From: Candidatus Acidiferrum typicum
Lineage (GTDB): Bacteria > Acidobacteriota > Terriglobia > Acidiferrales > UBA7541
NCBI GenBank assembly: GCA_025463105.1
Contig: JAOAPW010000085.1
Location: 1-8,514 of the forward strand
Reading direction: 5' to 3'
Length of the DNA stretch: 8,514 nucleotides
The first letter of the stretch is position 1. The number at the start of each line of letters is the position of its first letter. A model generated the notes under the pieces. It had not been told where the DNA came from and made no database searches. It saw only the letters and a program-made list of their open reading frames with translations. Position numbers and translations under genes: made by a program. Shown here piece after piece: positions 1 to 6,423 of this stretch.

Positions 1-227
1 CCGCCTGTGGCGGATGACAGGACCTTCAGCGAAGTCCGCAGATTGCAATCGGGCAGATCGTCGGCGCAGAGAATAAGCTGAAATGTGTGCTCCTCAATCA
101 GGGTTCGTGAACCGGTTAACGAACCGCAAGTAACGGATTTCAGACCCATGTTGCAAACAAGTTCAGCTGTTTTATCGGCTCGTATGGAATCGGAACAGAC
201 AATTAAAACCGGGAATGTGCTGAGCAT
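1..227 (-). CDS. Degenerate receiver-like (CheY-fold) protein, N-terminal part
   Basis: The gene runs off the left edge; 75 codons are visible. ATG at 227-225 is preceded by a strong Shine-Dalgarno CAGGAGG (240-234, 6-nt spacing), which fixes the start. The product begins MLSTFPVLIVCSDS and has the alternating pattern of a response-regulator receiver: beta1 (about residues 6-11), helix 1, beta2 (about 31-34) and beta3 LILCADDLPD (51-60). In ordinary receivers the residue after beta3, in the LxxxDxxLPD pattern, is the phosphorylated Asp. Here Ala55 seems to occupy that place, with Asp56 and Asp57 next to it. Only one acidic residue (Asp13) stands in the beta1-loop acidic patch. I infer a pseudo-receiver that signals without classical phosphorylation or works as a docking domain. 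The C-terminus, and so any output domain, is outside the window. Receiver fold is fairly sure; function is unknown. Confidence 0.6.
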   Translation of the reverse strand, partial: MLSTFPVLIVCSDSIRADKTAELVCNMGLKSVTCGSLTGSRTLIEEHTFQLILCADDLPDCNLRTSLKVLSSATG

Positions 228-288
228 TTCTCGCCTCCTGAGGCCGAAATCGCCAGAGTCCCGTGAGAGAAAGCTGATTCTGGCCGCG

Positions 289-294
289 ATTATA
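289..294 (-). promoter_or_regulatory. Candidate -10 box for the receiver-like gene
   Basis: The minus strand reads TATAAT at 294-289, about 60 nt upstream of the ATG at 227. No good -35 box lies 16-18 bp further upstream (best is GAATTC-like at 311-316). The call rests on the perfect -10 and its position alone. Confidence 0.25.
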
Positions 295-315
295 CGCTCG
301 CGCTGAAATAGAATT

Positions 316-332
316 CCCGGAATAGTTCCGGG
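316..332 (+). other. Short hairpin in the leader of the pseudouridine synthase gene
   Basis: CCCGGAA (316-322), a TAG spacer and TTCCGGG (326-332) form a perfect 7-bp inverted repeat. It ends 8 nt before the AGGA ribosome-binding site (341-344) of the gene starting at 352. It could be an RNA stem near the ribosome-binding site or an operator shared with the divergent receiver gene. No function can be assigned. Confidence 0.35.
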
Positions 333-351
333 GAGTTGTTAGGATAGGGAA

Positions 352-1119
352 ATGGAGTCGACCGAAAAAGCGAGGCGAGTTGGGCTGGCGCGCGCGCTAT
401 CGAAGCTGGGTTATTGTTCGCGATCACAAGCCGCGGAGCTGATTCGCGCAGGGCGCGTCAAACTGAATGGGGCGACGCGGCGCGATCCCGAAACTCCGGT
501 GCACTTGACGCGCGATCGCATTGAGGTGGATGGCCGTAGCGTCAGATCGGAATCGAAACTATACCTCATGCTGAATAAGCCCCGAGGCGTGGTTACAACC
601 GCATCGGATGAGGAAGGGCGGGACACCGTCTATTCTTTCTTGAGCGCGGAATATCCCTGGGTCGCGCCTGTCGGGCGTCTGGACAAAGCGAGTGAGGGAC
701 TGCTGCTGCTTACGAACGATTCGGAATGGGCCGCGCGAGTTTCCGCTCCGGAAACACATTTAGAAAAAACTTATCACGTTCAGGTAGGCACGCTGATTGA
801 TGAACAATTTCTGGTTGAGATGAGAAAAGGGATAAAGACCATGAATGGCGAATTTCTCCGCGTAAAACGGGCTGCCATACTGCGATCAGGGCAGCAGAAC
901 ACGTGGCTGGAAATCATTCTCGACGTAGGGAAAAATCGCCACATACGGAGGATGCTGGATGCACGGGGAATGGAAGCGTTGCGGCTTGTGCGCGTCGCTG
1001 TCGGTCCGCTCATTCTAGGGAAACTTGCGAAGGGCGATTGCCGAGCCTTAAGTTTATTTGAAAAACGTGCGCTTGATGAAGCAATGAAAATCTCGGGAGC
1101 GGTGCGCGAACTCCTGTAG
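352..1119 (+). CDS. RsuA/RluB-family pseudouridine synthase
   Basis: This 255-residue enzyme isomerises a specific uridine in ribosomal RNA to pseudouridine in the cytoplasm. An S4 RNA-binding domain occupies about residues 11-57 (ALSKLGYCSRSQAAELI, then GRVKLNG). The catalytic domain begins near LNKPRGVVTT (74-83). The family motif GRLDKASEGLLLLTND (108-123) holds the catalytic Asp111. EKTYHVQV (138-145) and GKNRHIRRML (193-202) are further family signatures, the latter resembling the usual GRNRQIRRM. Length is normal for the family. The start at 352 is supported by AGGA at 341-344 with 7-nt spacing. Whether it modifies 16S (RsuA-like) or 23S rRNA (RluB/E/F-like) cannot be decided from sequence alone, so no symbol is given. 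The last codons and stop fall inside a palindrome. No operon partner is visible. Confidence 0.93.
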   Translation: MESTEKARRVGLARALSKLGYCSRSQAAELIRAGRVKLNGATRRDPETPVHLTRDRIEVDGRSVRSESKLYLMLNKPRGVVTTASDEEGRDTVYSFLSAEYPWVAPVGRLDKASEGLLLLTNDSEWAARVSAPETHLEKTYHVQVGTLIDEQFLVEMRKGIKTMNGEFLRVKRAAILRSGQQNTWLEIILDVGKNRHIRRMLDARGMEALRLVRVAVGPLILGKLAKGDCRALSLFEKRALDEAMKISGAVRELL

Positions 1120-1145
1120 GGGCACGGCAATGCCGTGCCCCTACA
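1115..1145. repeat. 31-nt perfect palindrome across the pseudouridine synthase stop codon
   Basis: Arm TGTAGGGGCACGGCA (1115-1129), a single central A (1130) and arm TGCCGTGCCCCTACA (1131-1145) match over all 15 positions. The TAG stop (1117-1119) lies inside the left arm. No T-run follows on either side, so it is not a textbook intrinsic terminator, though RNA from either convergent gene would fold strongly here. The form (GC-rich palindrome with CTAC/GTAG ends between convergent genes) resembles dispersed REP-like elements; this is an inference. A weaker AT-rich inverted repeat, AACTAA (1178-1183) with TTAGTT (1192-1197), lies in the rest of the 114-bp gap to the kinase gene. Confidence 0.75.
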
Positions 1146-1233
1146 ACTTGCGCGTTTCCATTCATAAATTCATAGGCAACTAATTCACTTGTTAGTTAAT
1201 CTGGCGAGACAAAATCAAACAAGAAACGCAGCG

Positions 1234-3081
1234 TCAGCCCGTGGTCTGCATTTCGGTGACATCCAACGTTTGACGCACCTTGTTTATCAAGGCATCGCGA
1301 TGGAACGGTTTCCGCAGGCATTCGTTGTCGGACGGAGCGGCCCCGTGCGGCGTTCCATCGACATGCGAGTGCCCGGTCATAAATAACACCCGGATTCCTG
1401 GACGAAAACCGGCTACGTGCCTGGCCAAAGAGTGGCCATTCAGTTTAGGCATCATAATGTCGGTTAACAAAAGATGAATCGGTCCATCGAAAGATCGGGC
1501 AATGCGGATCGCTTCAATTCCGTTGTGGGCGGATAAAACTTTGTACCCGCTTCTGCTCAGAACATCAGAAGTCAACTCCAGCAGAGCTTGTTCATTTTCT
1601 ACAACCAGAACAGTTTCGGTCCCTGACCACACTTTGATCACGTGGGAATCTTTCTCGTGTGCCGTGGGCTGTTCATCGACCTGCGGTAAATAGATTTTAA
1701 ATGTTGAGCCTTTTCCCGGCTTGGAGTGAACGCCGACGATGCCTCCACTCTGCTTTACGACTCCATAAACGGTCGCAAGACCCAGTCCTGTTCCCTTGCC
1801 GCACTCTTTGGTGGTAAAAAATGGCTCAAAAATGTGCTTTTCCGTTTCCTCCTCCATACCAATGCCCGAGTCGGTGACGGTCAATACCGCGTGGGGGCCT
1901 GGGAGGAGAAACGGCAAACCGCGCGCCTGACTTTCAGTCAAGTAGACGTTAGAGGTTTCGATCAGGAGTATCCCTCCTTCCGGCATCGCATCCCTCGCAT
2001 TGACAACCAGATTTACAATGACTTGTTCAATCTGGCTTTGATCCGCCTTTATCCTGCCCACCGCCGGATCGAGTTTTGTAGTCAAATCGATGTGCGCACC
2101 AATCAGCCTCTGCAGCATTTTTCCCATATCGGATACCAGAACATTCAGAGTCAGAACACTAGGCTGGAGAACCTGCTGGCGCCTGAAGGCTAACAATTGT
2201 TGCGTTAAAGAAGCGGCGCGCTGTGCGGCTTTCAGGATTTCCTCGGCGCTCTTTCGGAGGGGATCGCCGTGCGATGTGCGCACCTCGATTTCCTCGCCAT
2301 AGCCGATGATCACACCTAGAAGATTATTGAAATCATGAGCGATCCCGCCGGACAGGCGCCCTACAGCTTCCATTTTTTGAGCCTGACGGAGTTGCTCCTC
2401 TCGCTGCCGCAACGTCTCTTCAGCGTGCTTGCGGTCTGTGATGTCCCGACTGACAACGATCAGCTTTCTGGATCCTCCAGAACCGTTCTGCACGGGAGTT
2501 CCTGTTGATTCCAGGATTCGCCAATCTCCATCCTTGCGGCGGAAGCGGTATTCGACCCGCACGCTCGCGTTGGTCGCAAAAGCCTGTCTCCTGGCTTCAA
2601 TAACCCGCTTGGAGTCGTCAGGATGAATCTGATCGATGACAGGATCGCCTTGAAGTTCTTCATGCGTGTATCCAAATACTTTCTTGTACCCGGGACTGTT
2701 ATAAAGCCGCCTGCCCTGCGCGTCGACTACAGAAATCAGATCTTCCGCATTCTCACTGATCAGGCGGTACAGCTCCTCGCGCTCGCTGAGTTGGCGGCGG
2801 ATGCGCTGAATCTGGACTTGCTGGTAGATCGTGTAAAGGTCGAACAGGAATACCAGGCCCACCAGACCGCGCACAGATTGGCGGAGAGAGAATGAAAAAT
2901 TAGGATCAGACTGATCAAACAGGTAGGAGAAGGAGGCCATGCCTGCCGTCAGCAGCAAGGTCACTACAATGGCCGAGGCCCACAGCCACCATTGACGCCG
3001 GTCGACCTGACCGCTGCGTGGCCAAAGGGACTGTTCCGGGGATGCAGGGTTCGGATGCGCCTTGCCGAAGGACATGACCAT
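1234..3081 (-). CDS. Membrane-anchored PAS hybrid histidine kinase
   Basis: This 615-residue sensor kinase carries its own receiver. Two hydrophobic segments (about 31-55 and 70-85) anchor it in the inner membrane with a short loop between them. A PAS/PAC sensor domain spans about 104-215 and is followed by a coiled-coil-like stretch (216-236). The HisKA H-box GGIAHDFNNLL places the phospho-histidine at His249, the type found in NtrB-like kinases. The ATPase domain shows the N-box (Asn357/Asn361), DSGIGM (Asp404), FEPFF (418-422) and GTGLGL (430-435). A C-terminal receiver (about 490-607) has Glu495/Glu497, phospho-acceptor Asp541 in LLTDIMMP, Thr569 and Lys591, so it looks active. There is no DNA-binding output, so a partner must act downstream. 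ATG at 3081 lacks a good Shine-Dalgarno; ATG at 3075 is an alternative. It is divergent from the SoxC-type gene. The ligand is unknown. Confidence 0.92.
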   Translation of the reverse strand: MVMSFGKAHPNPASPEQSLWPRSGQVDRRQWWLWASAIVVTLLLTAGMASFSYLFDQSDPNFSFSLRQSVRGLVGLVFLFDLYTIYQQVQIQRIRRQLSEREELYRLISENAEDLISVVDAQGRRLYNSPGYKKVFGYTHEELQGDPVIDQIHPDDSKRVIEARRQAFATNASVRVEYRFRRKDGDWRILESTGTPVQNGSGGSRKLIVVSRDITDRKHAEETLRQREEQLRQAQKMEAVGRLSGGIAHDFNNLLGVIIGYGEEIEVRTSHGDPLRKSAEEILKAAQRAASLTQQLLAFRRQQVLQPSVLTLNVLVSDMGKMLQRLIGAHIDLTTKLDPAVGRIKADQSQIEQVIVNLVVNARDAMPEGGILLIETSNVYLTESQARGLPFLLPGPHAVLTVTDSGIGMEEETEKHIFEPFFTTKECGKGTGLGLATVYGVVKQSGGIVGVHSKPGKGSTFKIYLPQVDEQPTAHEKDSHVIKVWSGTETVLVVENEQALLELTSDVLSRSGYKVLSAHNGIEAIRIARSFDGPIHLLLTDIMMPKLNGHSLARHVAGFRPGIRVLFMTGHSHVDGTPHGAAPSDNECLRKPFHRDALINKVRQTLDVTEMQTTG

Positions 3082-3210
3082 ACTATAAAAACAATAGGCG
3101 CGTAAAAGGGCAATAGTACTGCCTGTCTATGTGCTCAACAGCCAAAGGCGGATTCGCCCGCCCAGATGGGGGCTGCCATCTTCCGAAAACAACTGGGGTT
3201 CAATAAAGCG

Positions 3211-3239
3211 TTGTGCAGCGCCTCGACGACTGCGATACG
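3211..3239 (+). promoter_or_regulatory. Candidate promoter of the soxC-type operon
   Basis: TTGTGC (3211-3216) and GATACG (3234-3239) are spaced by 17 bp. An overlapping TACGAT (3236-3241, 19 bp) is an alternative -10. Both boxes match sigma70 only partly. Initiation would fall at about 3246-3248, at the edge of the dyad at 3248-3271, leaving a leader of about 50 nt. Confidence 0.3.
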
Positions 3240-3247
3240 ATACGCAC

Positions 3248-3271
3248 TTCGCGTCGGATATGACACGCGAA
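3248..3271. promoter_or_regulatory. Operator-like dyad upstream of soxC
   Basis: Arms TTCGCGT (3248-3254) and ACGCGAA (3265-3271) are exact inverted repeats. The central ATAT (3258-3261) is also symmetric, so 18 of 24 positions obey two-fold symmetry. It ends 26 nt before the chosen soxC start and just after the candidate promoter, where a bound repressor would block early transcription. The binding protein is unknown. Confidence 0.45.
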
Positions 3272-3297
3272 TGGAGTCTCAACCTGGAGTGCAACCC

Positions 3298-4545
3298 ATG
3301 AAAGACAAGTCTATTGATCCGGCCAAAGACAATCATTCGCGTACAGACTCGCGGGGCAGGCGGCGTTTTCTCGCCGCCACTACAGCCGCAATGGCCGCTA
3401 CCGTTGCGGGAGGCCTGACCGATCTTTGGGGGGATGAAGGTCGCGAACCCGGCTCACCGCTGCGTCCTTACGGCGAACGATCGCCCTTTGAAAAAGTGGC
3501 GCGCAGAAATTCGCGATCCGGGCAAATGTCCGGAACGGGCTCCTCACTCACCCCCCTGGAGAGCCTCTACGGAATCATTACGCCTTCCGCTTTGCACTAT
3601 GAAAGGCACCATTCGGGCGTTCCAATAATCGACCCGGAAAAACACGAGTTGCTGCTGCACGGATTGGTGGAGAAGCCTCTCGTTTTCAAAATGGAAGAGA
3701 TAAAACGATTTCCATCGGTTTCGCACATCTATTTTCTGGAATGTTCCGGCAGCGGCGCCGGCGAATATCAGGGAGAACCTGCGCCGACTCCGCAGCAAAC
3801 CGCGGGCCTCTTTAGCTGCAGCGAGTGGACAGGCGTGCCGCTTTCCGCTCTCTTGAGAGAAGCCGGCGTGAAGCCGTCCGCCAAATGGGTACTTGCGGAA
3901 GGAGGCGATGCCAGCCGGAATGCGCGCAGTATTCCGCTCGAGAAAGCCATGGACGATGTAATCGTTGCCTACGGTCAGAACGGCGAAGCGGTGCGACCCG
4001 AGCAGGGCTATCCGATCCGGCTCATCGTGCCCGGATGGGAAGGAAATATTAATACCAAGTGGCTGCAGCGGTTGCACGTTCTCGATCAACCGTCCATGAC
4101 GCGCGATGAGGCCGCCGATTACGACGATTTGCTGGCAAATGGAAAATCGTACCGTTTCAGTTTCGTGATGGAAGCGAAATCCATCGTTACGCGTCCGGCG
4201 GGAGGGCAGCATCTTGCCGGGCCTGGTGTTTACGAGATCACCGGCCTGGCGTGGTCTGGCCGGGCACGCGTTGCTACCGTGGAAGTCTCCACCGATGGCG
4301 GAAAAAATTGGCGGAAAGCGGAATTGCAGCAGCCGGTTTTGAAAAATGCGGCGGTTCGATTCCGCATGCCGTGGAATTGGGACGGGAATGAGGCGGTCAT
4401 CGGCTCGCGCTGCACAGACGAATCAGGATATGTGCAACCAACGCACGAACAGCTCGTGGCAGCGCGCGGGACCCACGCGCGATTTCACTATAACGGAATC
4501 AAGTGGTGGCGGTTGCAGAAGAGCGGTGAGCTGACCAATGCCTAG
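3298..4545 (+). CDS. soxC: SoxC-type sulfane/sulfite dehydrogenase, molybdopterin subunit
   Basis: The 415-residue product is a sulfite oxidase-family molybdoenzyme of the SoxC branch. With a cytochrome partner, such enzymes oxidise sulfane sulfur or sulfite in the periplasm. The N-terminus has a Tat signal (RRRFLA at 21-26, then an Ala-rich core), fitting export with cofactor bound. SoxC-like features are PGSPLRPYGERSPFE (51-65), the substrate-site stretch HYERHHSGVP (100-109), the molybdenum-ligand Cys149 in FLECSGSG, SCSEWTGVPL (173-182), and PGWEGN followed by KWL (245-256). A C-terminal dimerisation domain covers about 290-395. ATG at 3298 is preferred because GGAG (3286-3289) sits 8 nt upstream; ATGs at 3166 and 3271 are in frame but lack such a site. 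In FLECSGSG a Ser stands where relatives I recall often have Asn. It overlaps the cytochrome gene by 8 nt. No other sox genes are visible, so the true substrate (thiosulfate-derived sulfane, sulfite or other) is open. Confidence 0.88.
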   Translation: MKDKSIDPAKDNHSRTDSRGRRRFLAATTAAMAATVAGGLTDLWGDEGREPGSPLRPYGERSPFEKVARRNSRSGQMSGTGSSLTPLESLYGIITPSALHYERHHSGVPIIDPEKHELLLHGLVEKPLVFKMEEIKRFPSVSHIYFLECSGSGAGEYQGEPAPTPQQTAGLFSCSEWTGVPLSALLREAGVKPSAKWVLAEGGDASRNARSIPLEKAMDDVIVAYGQNGEAVRPEQGYPIRLIVPGWEGNINTKWLQRLHVLDQPSMTRDEAADYDDLLANGKSYRFSFVMEAKSIVTRPAGGQHLAGPGVYEITGLAWSGRARVATVEVSTDGGKNWRKAELQQPVLKNAAVRFRMPWNWDGNEAVIGSRCTDESGYVQPTHEQLVAARGTHARFHYNGIKWWRLQKSGELTNA

Positions 4546-5143
4546 AAAAATGTTTAGAAAAATATTTTTGGTGGCGCTGTGTTTCGTAGTTTGCGGCGCG
4601 CTCCACGCGCAGACAGGTTCCGATAAGCAAGCCGGATTGGGTCGGCCCGCAAGTGCCGAAGAAGTGAAGCAGCGCGACGTTACAACGCTTCCGAACGGCG
4701 CTGGTCTTCCGGACGGAAAGGGCACCGCGGCGCAAGGTGAGACGGTCTATCGAGACAAATGCGCCGCTTGCCATGGTCCGAATGGTGAGGGGAGTCCGCA
4801 AGGCACACAACTTGTCGGGGGCGTGGGCTCTCTCGCGAGCGATAATCCCGTCAGAACGGTCGGTAGCTATTGGCCGTACGCCACCAGCGTGTGGGACTAC
4901 ATCCATCGAGCGATGCCTCTCAACCAACCCGGCAGTTTGTCGGCGGATGATACTTATGCGGTCACGGCATTCCTACTGAATCGGAATAAGATCATCGAGG
5001 CGAGTGAGGTCATGGATAAGGAGAGTCTGCCGAAAGTACGCATGCCCAATCGAGATGGATTCATTCCCGATGCGCGGCCGGATGTTGGGAAGGGCTCCTT
5101 GTCTACAGGCAATGGAAAAAACAAAAAATCTCAGGCGCGTTGA
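4538..5143 (+). CDS. soxD: SoxD-like monoheme cytochrome c
   Basis: The 201-residue exported cytochrome is the likely electron acceptor of the SoxC-type enzyme. A Sec signal peptide spans about 1-24 (hydrophobic IFLVALCFVVCG, cleavage likely after ALHA). GLGRPASAEEV (34-44), the heme site CAACH (75-79), GSYWPYATSVWDYIHRAMP (109-127) with probable axial Met126, and NRDGFIPDARPDV (171-183) match the N-terminal domain of SoxD in order. Characterised SoxD (as in Paracoccus) is about twice as long with two hemes; this one ends after the first domain, with a basic, Lys/Gly-rich tail. ATG at 4538 has GGTGAG (4525-4530) 7 nt upstream; ATG at 4550 is an alternative. The 8-nt overlap with soxC suggests translational coupling. 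By size it also resembles the monoheme partner SorB of sulfite dehydrogenases, but the motifs favour SoxD. The 41 bp to the convergent hydrolase gene hold no clear terminator. Confidence 0.85.
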   Translation: MPRKMFRKIFLVALCFVVCGALHAQTGSDKQAGLGRPASAEEVKQRDVTTLPNGAGLPDGKGTAAQGETVYRDKCAACHGPNGEGSPQGTQLVGGVGSLASDNPVRTVGSYWPYATSVWDYIHRAMPLNQPGSLSADDTYAVTAFLLNRNKIIEASEVMDKESLPKVRMPNRDGFIPDARPDVGKGSLSTGNGKNKKSQAR

Positions 5144-5184
5144 ACTACGCAGTAATTAATAATAATTCTTCCTCGATTGATCAC

Positions 5185-6393
5185 TCACTTCACGTTCTTG
5201 CGCAGCCAGTCATCGATGTATTTGATGACTTCATCGCTGTTCTTGTCGAGAAACATTTCATGCATGTTGCCGTGGATTCCGGCGTCTTCCAGGCGGATAA
5301 ATTCGTCTTTCACGCCTGCTTGATTGAGCCACTTGGGAATGCAGACGTCAAAAACGCGATGATAGGTGCCTTCGGCCGAGATGGAAAGGATGCGAATATT
5401 CTGCATGCCGGTGAGTTTGTGGACGGGCTCCTTCTGCAAATAGCAAGGAACTTCGTCCGGCCGTTCCGATTTTTCTTCCAGGTAAGTTTTGAAATCGTCG
5501 GGGCTGTTGACCGGCGGATCGTAGTGCATCGGCATGTTGGTGATGCCCCACGCATTTCCAATTTTGCCGGTGTACGCCACCTTGGCGGTATCCACGACAC
5601 CGATTTGCGGGCCGCCGGGTTCGATAGCTACCATGCCAGCGACCAGCTTGGGACGCTGATCGGCGACATTGAAGCCGATTCCGCCGCCTTGAGAATGGGT
5701 AATCAGGATCACCGGACTCCCAATCTCATCGAGCAGTGCGACGCCTGCGGGCACGGCCAACTCGGCCTGTCCGGAAACAAATTGCATCTGGCCCTTGATA
5801 AAATTATCGAAGACCGGATCGCCCATCTGTCCCTTTTTCGGAGAGTCGCTGGGCCATTGCGTATACAGTTTTTTGCGCGGGAATTCGCCGCCCGAGGGGA
5901 CAGGAGCGGTCCAGATTTGTTCCAGATCTAATGCCGTGCGGATACCCAATTTGCCGTCGACATCGGGTACGTAGGGCGAGCGTCCGCGCGCCGGGTAGTC
6001 CACCATGTAAACGACGTATCCCTGCGAGATCAGGTAATACGCCCAACCCGGCCGCCCATCCGGCGTTTGGCGCCAGACTGTTCCACTCTGCCCATTTCCG
6101 TGAAAGAAAACAATCGGATACTTTTGCCGAATCTGTTTTGGCACCATGATTTCAACGTACAACGCGCCATGCATGACTTCTTTTCCGGCGGCACCCGTAT
6201 ATTCGCCGCCAACGTAGAAAAAGCCTTCCCGCCCGAGATTTTCGGTGGAAAATGTGGGGATCTTCGAAAAAGGTGGCATAGCTCCGGAGGGTTTATCCTG
6301 CTGCGCACGGACGTCGTGAGGCACGACGATGAGGACGACGCACAGTCCCATAATTCCTACCGCCAATGCCGCTTTCAAGGTCCTGGAATTCAT
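5185..6393 (-). CDS. Secreted alpha/beta-hydrolase (esterase-like)
   Basis: This 402-residue serine hydrolase has an N-terminal signal peptide (hydrophobic about 7-25, likely cleavage after VRA at 30), so it acts outside the cytoplasm. The fold is shown by FFHGNGQSG (96-104; oxyanion loop), YLISQGYVVYMVDYPARGRS (120-139), the nucleophile elbow THSQGG (Ser234), and AIEPGG (Glu258). AGIHGNMHEM (371-380) supplies His374 or His378. A Ser-Glu-His triad is likely, with Glu 24 residues after Ser; as I recall, bacterial esterase 713 has the same spacing. Substrate is not predictable. ATG at 6393 is supported by GAGGGAGAG (6409-6401). It lies 30 bp downstream of the PilZ gene on the same strand and is probably cotranscribed with it. 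It converges with the sox operon. Confidence 0.85.
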   Translation of the reverse strand: MNSRTLKAALAVGIMGLCVVLIVVPHDVRAQQDKPSGAMPPFSKIPTFSTENLGREGFFYVGGEYTGAAGKEVMHGALYVEIMVPKQIRQKYPIVFFHGNGQSGTVWRQTPDGRPGWAYYLISQGYVVYMVDYPARGRSPYVPDVDGKLGIRTALDLEQIWTAPVPSGGEFPRKKLYTQWPSDSPKKGQMGDPVFDNFIKGQMQFVSGQAELAVPAGVALLDEIGSPVILITHSQGGGIGFNVADQRPKLVAGMVAIEPGGPQIGVVDTAKVAYTGKIGNAWGITNMPMHYDPPVNSPDDFKTYLEEKSERPDEVPCYLQKEPVHKLTGMQNIRILSISAEGTYHRVFDVCIPKWLNQAGVKDEFIRLEDAGIHGNMHEMFLDKNSDEVIKYIDDWLRKNVK

Positions 6394-6423
6394 GGAGTCA
6401 CTCTCCCTCGATTTTTTTCGGGC

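Noticed and set aside
1..13. CCGCC-TGT-GGCGG perfect short hairpin at the left edge
   Set aside because: It lies within the coding frame of the receiver-like gene and is short enough to arise from codon use.
3147..3170. Small stems GGCGG/CCGCC and CCCA/TGGG in the divergent kinase-sox region
   Set aside because: The arms are only 4-5 bp, overlap each other and lack a T-run or a clear link to a promoter.
3544..4212. Minus-strand 222-codon open frame inside soxC
   Set aside because: It is antisense to a clearly identified SoxC-type protein and shows no family motif.
5140..5931. Plus-strand 263-codon open frame antisense to the hydrolase gene
   Set aside because: It mirrors the hydrolase codons, has no recognisable domain and lacks a ribosome-binding site. 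The minus-strand frame has a signal peptide, nucleophile elbow and good Shine-Dalgarno.
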